Shown: piece after piece, positions 1-13,900 of the stretch | Layout: each line of letters begins with the position of its first letter | How positions within the stretch are numbered: position 1 is the stretch's first letter | NCBI RefSeq assembly: GCF_001660625.3 | Contig: NC_030428.2 | Location: 5,179,001 to 5,243,000 of the forward strand | Source: Ictalurus punctatus | Taxonomy: Eukaryota > Chordata > Actinopteri > Siluriformes > Ictaluridae | Reading direction: 5' to 3' | Length of the DNA: 64,000 nucleotides | The notes under the pieces: generated by a model | Seen by the model: the letters and a program-made list of their open reading frames with translations, nothing else | The model's database searches: none | What the model was told of the DNA's origin: nothing | Made by a program: the position numbers and the translations under genes

Positions 1-3000
1 TTCCTTCCTAATACATCCCACCCCTTGCCAGGTACTTCTCTGTGGTTTTAATTTTATGGCTGATCGGTGTATGTACCTGTGATTTGCCTTGCAACTACTG
101 TCAGTTATAGAAAATGAATCAACACCTTCAAAATGAATTAAGCCCCACTACGAGCACATAAAAAGACAATTATTCTATTTCACTCACTTTCAGTAACCAC
201 TTATCCTGGTCAGTGTTGCTCCAAAGCCTATCCCAGGAATAACCCTGCAGGGCACCATGCACAAGACCATGAGCTCTTGTATTTTAACTCGATAATAACA
301 ACGAACACCTCTCTGTGTAGGTATTCAGGAATCCGTATCATCATGGAAGAATAAATAACTGGAAAATCCTGTTTGGTGTGGAGAAAAAGAGGTACAAGTG
401 CATCTTTTTTTTCTTTTTATAGACTTTTGATAACTTATGAAGCAAAGTTGAATACAAAAACGTACGTGAAATGGATGTAATTTTAATGCTGAAACTGAAT
501 AGGTTTGCAAGTAGCTTAAATATGTATATATTTTGTTTCCTACAGTCAGTGGATAACACGGGTACTGTTACCCTCCAGTCATCCTCCACGTGGTGATGGG
601 CTAACATGGGACTGTCCTAGACACAGACACGAGGCTATGGACACCATATAAAGGTTTAATAAAACAAACAAGCACACAAACCCACCCACATTTCAAACCA
701 GCAGATTTCAGTCCACTTAGTGCAAAGTTCTGCACTTCTGTGTTAGCAAAGCATCACTGTGGTGTGAAGTGCAAGCCCTGCTCAGTCATTATGACAAGGA
801 GAAGCTGTTTTTAGGCCTTCTGTACAGTGGTGTATTGCAGTGTCTTAAACATATAAGTGACTGATTGGATGTGCCAAAGAGTTACTGCAAAATGATCTTT
901 TCTAGACGTGTGCTATTTGTGAGAAACATCAAACATCCTTTTAACGTATTTTAACGTGTGAAAGATTTCTAATTTGGCCTGTGCATTCCATTGAACGGAC
1001 ATTAATGGAGAACAATTGGTTGGAAGAAGTGTAGTTACTGAGGGGTTGGTCCAATTATGTATGATTTGCTTGGGTTATGATAGCGTTTTGAAAACATTTT
1101 TTACAGTGTGCCTTTTAAGTATATTTGGGAAGATGGAATTTTCACATGTATTAGGTACACAATTCAATCATCAAATTGATCTAATGTTTTTTTTTGATGA
1201 TTCTTTAAAATGTTTTGGCTGCTAAAGGCTGATGAGGATCAGCTGCTCATGAGAAATTCAACAGCATTTCACTAAACGGCAAAACGATCCTTCTGAATAA
1301 AAGTGATATCGGAGCTGTGCTCCGTACAGCTGAGCAGTTTTGTACGTTTACTTTTTATAATAAATCATGTTTTGAGTAGATTTCATTGTCTTCTCTGGAG
1401 ATGAAGCCACCAGTTCCAGATGGATTCCAGCTACTATTTATTTATTTATTTTTTAATGAAACACTGTTTAATAAAGAAACACATTTATGACAGTATAATA
1501 ATGGGGTTTAATTCCATTTTACACATTTACAAAGAGTTTGATTGATGTTTAAATATTGTCTACTTGATCCTTGGCATAAGTTTTCTTGTGAGGCTTCAGT
1601 GTTGGGTCTTTCCAGTGAAATGAAACGAACAACAAATCAACCCTGTGGCTTTGAGAACATCTTGGAAAACGGAAAATACAGATGAAAAAAGTCATTTAGG
1701 CTGCTTTTACACTTGGTTATGTTTTTTTCTCAACCACCAGTGCATATTTTACATGTAACTCAACGGAAAGTGTGATGGAAAGTGTGAATGCGATACTTTT
1801 AAAAGACGCTGTGATTTTTTTTTAGGTCAATTTTCTGGTGTCAAGTGATATCAACCATGTCTTCTTTTTTTTGTTTGTTTTTACCAGTCAAGAAAATTGG
1901 GGGGGGGATGCAACAAACCATCATAGAGGACAAAGGGCCAATCTTTTTAGTAAACGAACCTATGGAAATGTAGGTCATTCATTAACTCGAATCATCTTTA
2001 GTGAGCACTTTATCCAGGGCAGGATCATCATGGATACAGAGTGTATTCCAGAAACACTGTGCATGAGGTGGGAATACATGCAGTAACTGGACACCAGTCT
2101 AGCATGGTGCATTGTGCATTTCTCCTCAACGTCCAAAGGAACCCACATGGACATGGAAAGAGCAGGTCAAACTCCACACCGCCAGTAAACTGCGATCAGG
2201 ACCAAACCATAGACCTTGAAGCCTGCCCATCCCCCATGTTGAACCAGAATTACTCCAATGTTGCAATATTGGTATAAATAACAATTTGTCTGGTTTTGGG
2301 ACATTCACCAGTAAAACACCGTGGTCCTACTTTTACTATGGTTGCATACAGTCAACCTGCACACGCAGAGCCACTTCTCTTGATTTGTTGCCTCCAAGCT
2401 ACAGTGAAGGCAGACAACCTTCTCATCACCAAAGTTAAACAATCTTTATTAACTGATAATAATAAATCTATTCTAGAATACAAGCTAAACTAGTTAGTTA
2501 AATGTTACTAGTTTGGACTGGTAAGTGTGTTGTTAGGGGTACAGTGTGTGTTGAGGGAGATTAAAAAAAAAAAAAAAAGGGGTCAGATCTTTTTATGAGG
2601 AAAAAACATGCCTAATGTGAAAGCAGCATAATACATGGAATCTCTCTCTCTCTCTTTTTTTCTAAATAAACACTTTTTGATTACTAAATAAACAATGTCA
2701 GTAAAATATCAATTCAACCACCATGTTCACATACTGAACATATAGTTTGCATCCCTTTGCTTCATGGCAAGACTGGGATATGTGTGAGAAAGCAGAAAAG
2801 CAGCCTACATGACTATTTGTTCATAGAATGGAAACTGGCGAGGACTAAAAACATTCTGTAAACCATGTTTACTTTTAAGTACCAGAAATCATGTCAGACT
2901 TGCTGCATCACCTGCTCAGGTTCAGGAAGAAAATGTGGCAGGAGTGAGCTCCATCTACCTCAGTGCATTACTTGAGTACATTCTTCTTCGAGTGTTCCTT

Positions 3001-3120
3001 ATGCCTAGATGAAACAGGCTAACTTCATTCACTCCTGCTGTGTGTAAGTAGAGCGATGCGGTACGACAGAATGACTAGAAGTGTGTAGAAGAGGCTGTGG
3101 GTGATGGACAGCAGTGCTCT
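1..3120. other. region downstream of mms19, repeats and no firm gene
   Basis: No coding exon recognised. Bases 1-75 match the end of a repeat also present at 15605-15705. Copies of another interspersed repeat lie at about 170-275 and 1980-2245. A plus-strand AATAAA at 1360-1365 could belong to a 3' UTR entering from the left, but no upstream gene is visible. The part from about 2450 to 3120 is likely mms19 3' UTR and flank. Confidence 0.5.
1980..2245 (-). repeat. interspersed fish repeat (SINE-like, degraded)
   Basis: Resembles the reverse complement of the common fish repeat with phrases such as sequence-end 'ggtgcattgtg...catggacatgg' and 'ttatccagg'. A shorter relative lies at 170-275 (ttatcctggtcag ... 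gggcaccatgcac). Divergent, so class is uncertain. Confidence 0.5.
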
Positions 3121-3145
3121 CTACTTCACCTTCCTCCTGGACTCC
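3121..3145 (-). CDS. mms19: mms19 coding exon 31 (terminal)
   Basis: 25 coding bp: completes the Trp codon, then ESRRKVK and TAG. Acceptor tgttag. The last residues differ from the mammalian tail, as expected for this poorly conserved end. The 3' UTR follows at lower coordinates; a minus-strand AATAAA lies at 2445-2450, so the end of the transcript is uncertain. Confidence 0.85.
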
Positions 3146-6100
3146 CTAACAAAAACCTATAAACACACAAGTAAGTTTATTTCACGGAAGGCTAGGCTTT
3201 GAAATGCTTCGTGGCAAATTAAATAAAACAAATATCTTTATTATCGAGCATAATGAATACTTTTTTCACATAAACGCACCATTCACTACGGGCTGCTACC
3301 GCCTCCTTCCTCACCAGTCTCTTCTTGTCATCTAGTGGCTTAGCAAGAGTGCGCAGCACCCTGGCACGGAAAGGCAACACCTGCACAATTCGAATGTGCA
3401 AAGGTCAAAGCAGTTAAGGTGTATATATACAAAGGACAGCACTCAAAACATCAGGCTTTATGGTTCACTTGCACGGTATGCACATGATTTATTGATCATT
3501 CCTCACCATGAATTAGACTCTTACCATGTGACTAGGGAGGCGAGACAGGGCGTGGACGCAGCACAAGGCGCTTTTCCTCACTTTCTGTTCGAGTGTGATG
3601 AGGGAGAGAGCATTTTCACAGCATTACTTCCAGACCACCACAAAGACAGTTCAATCGATCAGATTCAAACGGTGCCAATATGCCACTGAATAAAAGTGTG
3701 AAATGGTGTACCATAGCAGGGCTGGTGGTTAGAGCGAGCAGACGGGTGAAAAGAGCCTCCAGCTGTGTGGTGAGAGCGGGTGGAGGTTCCATGAGCAGTG
3801 GCTGAAGGCAGGAGAGAGTGGAGAGCTGCACCGCCTCATCGGGACACGACAATGCTTCTAAAAGCAGGGGCAGCAACTAAGCAACAACAATACAAGGTTA
3901 GTGTAGTAGCAAGTCAAAGTGAATCATTTTGAAGAAATCTCTCTCTCTCAATATCACATCTATTGCGATATTTCTGTCGAATAAATGACTGAAAAAGCTC
4001 ATTTTATTTGTGTGTCCCCCCAAGTATATCAACTTTATTAATAGGCACTGTTTCAAAGATGATCAAATATTTTCTTGTCCAAATATGAAGGAAAAAAAAA
4101 AGCGCCAACAATTTCCATGGGATGTACTTATTTTTTTTCACATGAGTGTAGATTTTACAGCTTAATTGGCAATATCTAATAATAGCCGTAGTATTTATTA
4201 ATAGTATGTAATTTGCATCAGGACTGGGATTAGTAGCAATGTGATTTAACAATGTTACTCCATCCATGTAAGGTATAAAGCTCCTGTCACAGCAGACTGA
4301 TGTACTCACAGCAGGAAGCTCTGAGAGTTGCACTTGTCTGGGCAGATTATTGACGATGTGTGACAAGGCCTTCAGAAATACAGACCTCTTCTCTGAAAAA
4401 TACAAAGACAAATATTATTAGATAGGAATTAGGACAGGCCAGTGCCCAAAGTTTACCATAGTAAGTCATACCATGTCTGTAAATACCTTGCTCTGCACAG
4501 TTGAAGCCCTGAACAAGTTTAGCAGAGTTCTCCGTAAAGAATCGCTGGCGGTACATAATGCGCACATTGGCATGGCAGCTGCGGTTCAGCACATCTGGAG
4601 AATCACTCATAAGTAGCGAGAAACTGTCTGCTGCCTGAGAACCTAACTGATCATCACTCAGAAGGCAGAAGAGCTGAAAGAGAGAAAATGGCATTTAGTA
4701 TAAAAATTATAAACACAAAAGAAAAACCTTCAACAAAATACAAAAGTTATTTTGCCAAATATATATAATGCACTGTTCAGAAAGTTACAGTAGTAATGGA
4801 GGTAGATACCTCCATAGCACCTTTCCACTTAATCTGGTGTTTTAGCACCTAATGCTGGCCATCATATTTAGGGCAGAAAGAATTAAATTTAAAATTAAAA
4901 CAAAAACGCTTCCATCAATTGCAGTGGCTAGACTCCTAATTACTAGTTGTAAGGACACATCGTGGTGCAAAAATGTAACAATGTGCAGCATGGAAATATG
5001 CGAATCAGCATTCTATTAAAATGTGCATGTAATGCAGTTGCAATGTTTGAACGCCAGAGGTCTCAATCTGCACATCCCATAGAGCAGGGGTCAATCTTCA
5101 GTCTTATCCAGAAAGGACTGCTGTGGCTGCAAACCTTCGTTACAGACAAATTGGACACACACTTGAAGGTTGGTTGGAGACTACGATGAACTGAGTAAAC
5201 AAGTGAAATCAGGTATGGCTCATGCTTGGTTGCAATGAGAGTTGGAATCCCTTTAAAGATCAGACTGAAGACCCTTGCCACGGAGTTCAAATATACAGAG
5301 AGCACGCCGGTCATATCGCGTTCTTTCATGGAGAGCCTACGAGATGTACACTTGAGAAGTCCGATGGCCTGATAGCTCTGGACTGCAACGACCGACGCCT
5401 ATCATATACAGTTACCCGACGACATTATAACTGTTAAAAAGAGCTACACTTCAGAAGCTTTCAAACAACGCTAAAGGCTGCGGAAATACGGCATTTTAGC
5501 CAACTTTGGAGCTCTGTTCCTGATACAGAGCTCATTATGTTTCGGCGATCATTTTCAAAATCCCCAGATCAGAAACTTTGTTTATTCAATCAAAATTTTT
5601 GGGAGAACTGATTAATTAATTTAATTATTTATATTTAAAGATATGGTGAACATGTAGTACTTTTTGTGTACAACATTAAACCTCTGTTCATAGGAATAAA
5701 AAAAAAATTGCATTGCATTTTTTATGATTCTGTAATAAAAAAAGTCTTTTCAGTCATCATTTTTCTTCATTCAAATTTTGTTAAAAATATCTGAGAATCG
5801 AATCAAATTGAAGTTGTGAAGCCAGTATCATACACACCTACAAATGACCAATAATTCCTCAGACAGTGCTACACAATTACAGGAGAGAAAGACATTACTG
5901 ATCAATTTATTACACATACTGAGGAAGAAAGAGAAACCCAAACTTTATGAAGACAAACAAGGCGATTCTGTTCGTGAATTCAAGAAGAAAAATGATCTAC
6001 CTTGTCAGTTAAGTTCACTAACAGAGGATGGTAGCGCAGAAGCAAAGCCTTGACCACCTACAAAAAAGAAATTAAGAATTAAATAGTCTTAATTCGCATT

Positions 6101-9100
6101 CACCAAGGATGCATACAGTATCTCACAGAAGTGAGTACACCCCTCACATTTTTGTAAATATTTGATGATATCTTTTCATGTGACAACACTGAAGAAATGA
6201 CACTTTGCTACAATGTAAGTAGTGAGTGTACAGCTTGTGTAACAGTGTAAATTTGCTGTCCCTTCAAAATAACTCAACACACAGCCATTAATGTCTAAAC
6301 CGCTGGCAACAAAAGTGAGTATACCCCTAAGTGAAAATGTCCAAATTGGGCCCAATTAGCCATTTCCCCTCCCCGGTGTCATGTGACTTGTTAGTGTTAC
6401 GAGGTCTCAGGTGTGAATGGGGAGCAGGTGTGTTAAATTTGGTGTCATCGCTCTCACACGCCCTCATACTGGTCACTGGAAGTTCAACATGGCACCTCAT
6501 GGCAAAGAACTCTCTGAGGATCTGAAAAAAAGAATTGTTGCTCTACATAAAGATGGCCCAGGCTATAAGAAGATTGCCAAGACCCTGACACTGAGCTGTA
6601 GCACGGTGACCATGCAGCGATTTAACAGGACAGGTTCCACTCAGAACAGGCCTTGCCATGGTCGACCAAAGAAGTTGAGTGCACGTGCTCAGCGTCATAT
6701 CCAGAGTTTGTGTTTGGGAAATAGACGTATGAGTGCTGCCAGCATTGCTGCAGAGGTTGGAGTGGTGGGGGGTCAGCCTGTCAGTGCTCAGACCATACGC
6801 CGCACACTGCATCTAATTGGTCTGCACGGCTGTCGTCCCAGAAGGAAGCCTTTTCTAAAGATGATGTACAAGAAAGCCCGCAAGTAGTTTGCTGACGACA
6901 AGCAGATTAAGGACATGGATTACTGGAACCATGTCCTGTGGTCTGATGAGACCAAGATAAACTTATTTGGTTCAGATGGTGTCAAGCGTGTGTGGCTAAC
7001 TCTCAGCAAATCCTATTGCAAAGTTGCACAAAATATCACAGTTCTGATGGCATGATGTTCTATTAAAAAACAAACAAACAAAAAAACTTTTGTTCTTTTT
7101 GTCCTTTGTTCTCTGCTCATGAACATGACCTGTGTTATATCAGTCAATATCATGGTCTAAGATACATCACCAGTTTGGATTGTAAGATGTCACATCTGAT
7201 ACTGATCCTCCTTCAGGCTAATATTACCTGTGTACACCTAGTGTATCACCTGTGTATTACCTAGTGTACACCTTGTTTCACTGCTCTTTATCATGGTTAC
7301 ATTATATATAAAGTAACTGCACCAATGAAAACCATGATGGGGTGATGTGAAGCAGAGTTACTGTTACCACCCCAAAGTTGATCATTCAGTGTGCTTACAT
7401 GGACAACAATAATCCACTCTTAACCCGATTAAGACGATACTTTGATTAAGAAACTACCGTGTAAACAGCAATTTTTAATCACCTTAATCATAATCGCAGT
7501 AAGCACTAATCGAATTAAGACGTGAGGAGTACTGCTGTTTTAGTCGCATTACGTGTATTACAGACATGTAAACACCTTAATCACATTATTAACGTCATGT
7601 GGGAGTTTTCACTGCATTTTGCGACAGGACACGATCACACACGGCAGCGCTCAACATTTTGCGGCGAACAAGAGAGCACGGCTACGTCCCAAACCGCATA
7701 CTTGCCTACTACAGGCCTGTAGTGGGGAAAAATACATGTATCTCGGCTACTATATAGATGGTAAGTATGCGGTTTGGGACGCAGCCCATGGCTTCAAGCA
7801 GTCGTCTATTTGCACGTACAGCATGACAAATAATTAACTGCACTTAAAACGTTCGTAAAAAATTAAATAAAAACACCCAAAACTGTATACGGTACCATAA
7901 CGAAGACGAACTGTATGTTGATGCGTGAAATTCTGGAGGGACGTCGGACGGCGTGGCGACGTAATGACGTGTGCCGTTAATCTAATTATGTTCTAAAACA
8001 TGTAAAACGGGAACATGACAGGAGTATTCTGAAAGCGACTCGTGTAAACACCTTAATCACATTATTATCTTACTCAGAGTAAGCTCAATAATTAGATTAC
8101 TGTTGTCCATGTAAACGTAGTCACTGTCTTAGAACAGTATGTCCTGAAGTTATATCCTGGCATCACTTACTTTACAGCAGCTATAAAGCAGTTCTCTCAC
8201 TCTCTCTTGAAGTTAATACGACAAATAAATCAGCCTGTTTTAGACAAACCATAAAGTCCTCTGTCCTTAGACTTTCCTGTCTTTACCTCTGATTGATACA
8301 AAGTACTGACACTGGAGACTCCTTTCATACATGTTAAATGTTAAAAAGAAAGAAAAAAAAAGTTAAACCTCATCTTGCAGTAAACTTCGCCATGTCAAAG
8401 ATGATACTTTTCCTCTGTTACTGTAAATAACATGTTTATTTCATAAATAACTGTATTAGGCTTTGATTATGTAGAGCATTAGCTGAATTAGCTGATACTA
8501 CTGAAACAATAATATATTAGGACAAGTGCATTAATAAAAACCTGAATTCCAATAAGATCTGAGATTTCAACTGCACTGTGGTACAAAGGAAAGGAATGAA
8601 TACAGAAAGGAAAATTCGAATTAACATGCTTCGAGAGCTATTTTTTTTTTCTTTACCCAGATCAGTAAAGTGAAGGCTTGAACTCGCTGTGCCGAGGATT
8701 CACAGTTTAACGTTGCACTTATTCTTTTCAAGGTCTTCTCCAGAACAGCATCCAGGGCTTGGCCTAAAACACACAACACCCATCAAGCTACACTCACTAT
8801 ACAGACCAAATCACTATACAGACCAATTAAATAAACACTCCAGTTTAAATATTCCATATGGCACAGATACAGACAAAACGATCCTAACTTTATGGATGAC
8901 ACTGGAGAACACAGCATCAGTGACCAAGCTTTTTACATACCTGCTGCTCTTTTGTTGATCAGGCCGGCATAACACTTAGCTGCGGATGTGTAGGAGAACG
9001 CGTGTGGACATGTAAAAATCAGCTCCTCCAACTGGACTAGAAGCCTGTCAAAATCAGGAATGTCCACCTACCACAGGAATATACAGATTGTTAAAAAATA

Positions 9101-10822
9101 TATATATATAATAATAATAATAAATTGTGGCAAAAGCCATTCAGCTGATGACGCAGAAACTGATTTGGATTTGATTGTGTTAATGAAAATGAAAGTTTTT
9201 GTATACGCCTACCTGTTGTGAAAGGGAACACACAGAGGCCATGAGCAAACACACCAGCTGTGACTGGGACCAACAGTCTGACTGGCTCTTCAAGGGAAAA
9301 ACATTTTATACTTCAGTAAATGTTTATGAGTAAAGACGTGAGGAGGTTATGAGGAGAATATAAAGCTGGTTTTTCCAGTGTATCCATCACCTTGGGTTCA
9401 AGCTTCACGCCCAAAGTTCATTGATCTCATTTTGTAAAGTTTTATAGCTTTACAGCTTTCTATACTGACAGACATGACATTTTTCTGTATTACTTAATTT
9501 TTGTTGTTGGAAAGGTAATGTCTGAAAATATAAAGTGATTTTGTACTGACGCGATAATGCGGACGTTATAAAATAAACATCTACAACAAAGTGTCCTAAA
9601 AAAGGCTGCCTAAAACTTTTACACACTACTGTATATGTATACAGTTGAGGTCATAAGTTTACATACACTGTGCTGAATCAGCATATTCATTTTTTTAAAA
9701 AGAGGATTCATTAAAACACCGTTTTGTTTTTTATTTAGTTCTGCCCTGAATAAGCTATATTACACAGATGTTTACATATAGTGCACAAAAGTCCTGAGCA
9801 GTTAAACTGCCCACTGTACTTCAGAAAAATCCTCCAGTTCCTGCACATTCTTTACTTTTCCAGCATCAACTGCATATTTGAGCCCTTTCCAACAGTCGCT
9901 ATATGATTGTCAAGATCAATCTTTTCACACCGTGACGACTGAGGGACTCGTACACGACTATTACAGAAGGTACAAACGTTCAGTGATGCTCGAGAAGGCA
10001 ACACGATATATATTAAGAACCGGGGAGGGGTGTAAACTTTTGAACAGGATGATCGTGTAAATTGTTATTTTGTCTTCTGGGAAACATGTAACTATCTGAT
10101 GTAGCTTCTGAAGGGCGGGACTAAACAAAATAACAATTTACACCGATCATCCTGTAGTAGTAGTTGCCTTCTTGAGCATCAGTGAATGTTTGCAAGGAGG
10201 ATATGAATAGAAAGAGAGCCGCGTCTCTCACCTCGAGCAGCTGAATCTGGGACGGGTAGGCGTTTTCTGGCAGGCACGATACATCTCCATCTAAGAAAAG
10301 GGAAACGACCTGCGCAGCCATTTGAGTAGCGGGTCTAGGAAGAGCAGAGATTTTGGGTAATTCAGAATGGCACATCTTAACAGTCTTGGCTTATACAATA
10401 TTCTTGAGTTACAAACTATTAGAGGGGTGACAGTACTGTATGAAAAGCTGATGTTAATCATATTAATTTGAGAAGAATCCATGTATAACTATTAATACAA
10501 TAACACTTTATATTAAGGTTCTTTTCGACTGTCATTAATGAAAACTTTTAGAAATCATTTCACACTTCAAGCTTCAATCTTTGTGGGATGACTTTAAACA
10601 CACTGTCAGAATAGTTTCTGCCTTCTCACATGCAAGTCTGGCTGATCAGCATACAGCAGTAATTTCTGAGCACGTGTGGTTTTCCTGTTATCTCAGTGAC
10701 TTACACTGGCTGTAGTGCTGCACAAGCAGTGCTTATGACAGGAACTATAGCAGACAGTATGGCCTCTTCTGTGAGGGGACTAGTGTGACCCGAGCACTTC
10801 TGACCTGCAATAAGCATGTTTA

Positions 10823-10903
<81 letters not shown>

Positions 10904-13900
10904 ACACACACACACATATACATTCACATTCTTTGTGCATTTTATTTTTGCCATTCATCAGTCCATGTTATGCGTTTTGTGGTCTTGAAAGTCTCATCCG
11001 ATGTCAACGTGGCTGAATTGTGGCAAAGTTGTTTTTTTTTTTTCCTGATTAATGTATGTTGACACCTTTACTTTAAGTAAATGTAAATAAATTTCACCGA
11101 AACAACTCGGTGAAAATCATTATTTGTTCAGGTTGTTGGTTACATGCCACATCTGCGGCTTTCAAAATGGTCTACGATGTCGTTTCTGAAACCGTAGAGA
11201 TGGCAGCAGACGAAGCTGGAATTTTTATGTAATTTGACATGGGGAATTTAGCCAAAACAACAAACCTCAGCGAATTAGTCAGCTATTACTATAGCACCGA
11301 AATACGAGTGAACACTCGAGTGATGATGAGGCAACTATTTGACTGGAAAGACTGATGATAGCATCATAGTGATCGTATAAGTGATTACTCCTTTTCCACT
11401 GTAAACAATCATTATTATTATTTATATTTTATTTATCACATATTCAGTTGCACGTATGAGTCAATCAAGCAAGCAACAAGTGTCACCAACATCAGTCTAG
11501 GTGGTGACTGAACCAAGCTAAAACTCCATGATATTTAGGCAACACTGGGTAATGTACGCATAAGCAGTTGAAATACTTACTCTGCAGAGCTGCATGCAGG
11601 GACAGACCCAGTAATCGTGGAATGACAACTTTGTGGAAAAAGTCACCAATTTCCACTGTGTGCTGAGCATGCTCGGCTATCCTCTGCAGACTGCGACACA
11701 CTGAAATCACCTCCTCTGTGGAGAAACTGCTGCTTCCTGCACACAGTGCATCAGGATAAACGTCCAGCATTCAAACACGATCAAGAAAACAATCAGCACT
11801 TGAACTTAAACCAGATTTTCACTGAAGATAAACCTTAGCTCCTAAACGCGCCATTTCAGTAGTATTTTAACTGAAGTTATCCTATTCATAATTCACCTGA
11901 CTTCACCGAGTCCCCTGGTTTTGTGGTTTGTTAGACAGTCCCTCCAGGATTTCTCGATTTTGCAATCGCAGATATGAACACAATCAAGCAAACGCCTCAA
12001 TATTTGGCGGAGCTTGCTATTTTTCATAACTACCCAGATTTTCCGCAGGCCAAAACGCGTCATGTGACGTCATCACAACGTGTGTTCAGCCAAAGCTCTC
12101 TTCGATTCACGTGCATTGAACATGACTACAGCTAAAAGGTCTCATTCGCCAGCAATCATCACTGTTAAAGACCGTGAAAAACTATTTATTTAACACAAAT
12201 GCGATTTCGCCAAGTGGTTTTCTACAAAAAAAAAAAAAAAAAAAAAAAGTTCCATCACAAATTTTTTTTGGGGAAAAAAAAAACAAGCATCAACAACAAT
12301 CACAAAAGAAAACTCCAGTACAGACCGGTTGTAGCCGTGTTTCGCTTTTCAGTCACTGACTAAATGCTAAAAATAACAGATTAATAACAGGCCTGTCTTA
12401 CACTCAAGGTCGCTTTTACAAATCAATTCAAAAGTAAACACATGCACTAAAAGCAGATGGAAAAATCAACTGGTGCTGTCACACAACAGACAATCCTCCC
12501 AGGTGCATCGCTGCCATCCCAGCACTATAAACCCAGTGCTGGGAAACCACGGTTTGTCCTGAACCGAAGGTTGTGCTTTTGCTCTGTGAGGATCGCTACG
12601 CATGGCTCCATCAGCTCTGATCAGTACTGGCCCATTCATCACAGTTTGATCCTCAGCTGAATAGATATTTTATTTAGAAGTTAAAAGATAACAGAGTTAT
12701 TTAGCAGGTAAAGGAGGGGAGGAGGGTGTCATCATTAGATAGCGGTATCACTGACTGACTGTAGTAGAGTCAAAACGGAATATTGCAACTGTTCACTGCT
12801 ACTAGACTACTATAGTATCCTTCAATAACACCCTCCAAAAATATCGCAACGGCAAGGCCAATTCTATTGTTTTTGCTATACACTGAAGACGCTTGGATTT
12901 GAGATCAAAAGACAAGATTTTTCAGCTTTCATATCCTGATATTTACATCTAGACGTGTTGAACAACTTCGAACGTGGCACTTTTCGTTGGAACCAACCGA
13001 TCAAAAATATCGGAACAGGAGACTGACAGTGTTTCTTGCTGCACAAAGTAGTAGTAGTAGTAATATTTTGGTTTATTGTCATATCAGCATCAGTGGCTCT
13101 CTTATGGCAGATACATATATTATTCTGACGTTAAAAGAGGAGGGAAACAATCAAATCTGTTTTAAGACGTTAAATGTTTCTGTGCAACATGTCAGTTCTA
13201 TAAGTTTCTTTAGATTAACTCACGATAAAAAACAAACAAACACAACTGCAGTAGTTTTTTGGGGTCCAGCTTATAAAACAGGTCTTTTATAGTTTGTCCA
13301 GTTAAAAGATGTTTTCTCATAACATTAAAGACAGGGCAAGCTAAAAGAATATACTTTATAGTCAAAGGAGAGTTGCAAAAGTGGCATTTTTGAGGGTCTT
13401 CGATTGTTTAAAGAATGAATAGCTCTGAATGTCTACTCTTGGTTTGAACCCTGGGTTTCACCTGTGAAGACTACGTTTGTTGTTAAAAAGGATAAACCTA
13501 CATGAAGACCAGAGAGCTGTCTATGGGAGAAAAACAAGCCATTTTGAAGCTGAGAAAAGAGGGGGGGGGAAAAAAATAAATAAAAAAATTCGATCAGAGC
13601 CATTGCAGAAGCATTCGGCATAGCCAATATAACAATTTGGAATGTCCTGGGGGAAAAAAACGAAACAAAAACACTAGTGTTCTAACAACCAGACATGGAA
13701 CAGGTTAGTTAAAGAAAACAACATCAGTTGATGACAAACACTATGAGAACTGTGAAGAAAAAGTCAGTGACATCAACAACAACCTCCACAGGGCAGGGGT
13801 GAAGGTATCACAAAAGGTGCTATGTTCTCAAAGTTGTTTATTTGACATTCTGATTTATCATCTCATTCACTCATCTTTTGATCTCAAACCCAAATGTCGT

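Noticed and set aside
5844..6053. Plus-strand ORF of 69 codons
   Set aside because: Antisense to mms19 exon 25 and its flank; no family resemblance.
10701..11016. ORFs of repeated Tyr-Ile on both strands
   Set aside because: They are translations of the (AT)35 repeat; the real coding here is mms19 exon 20.
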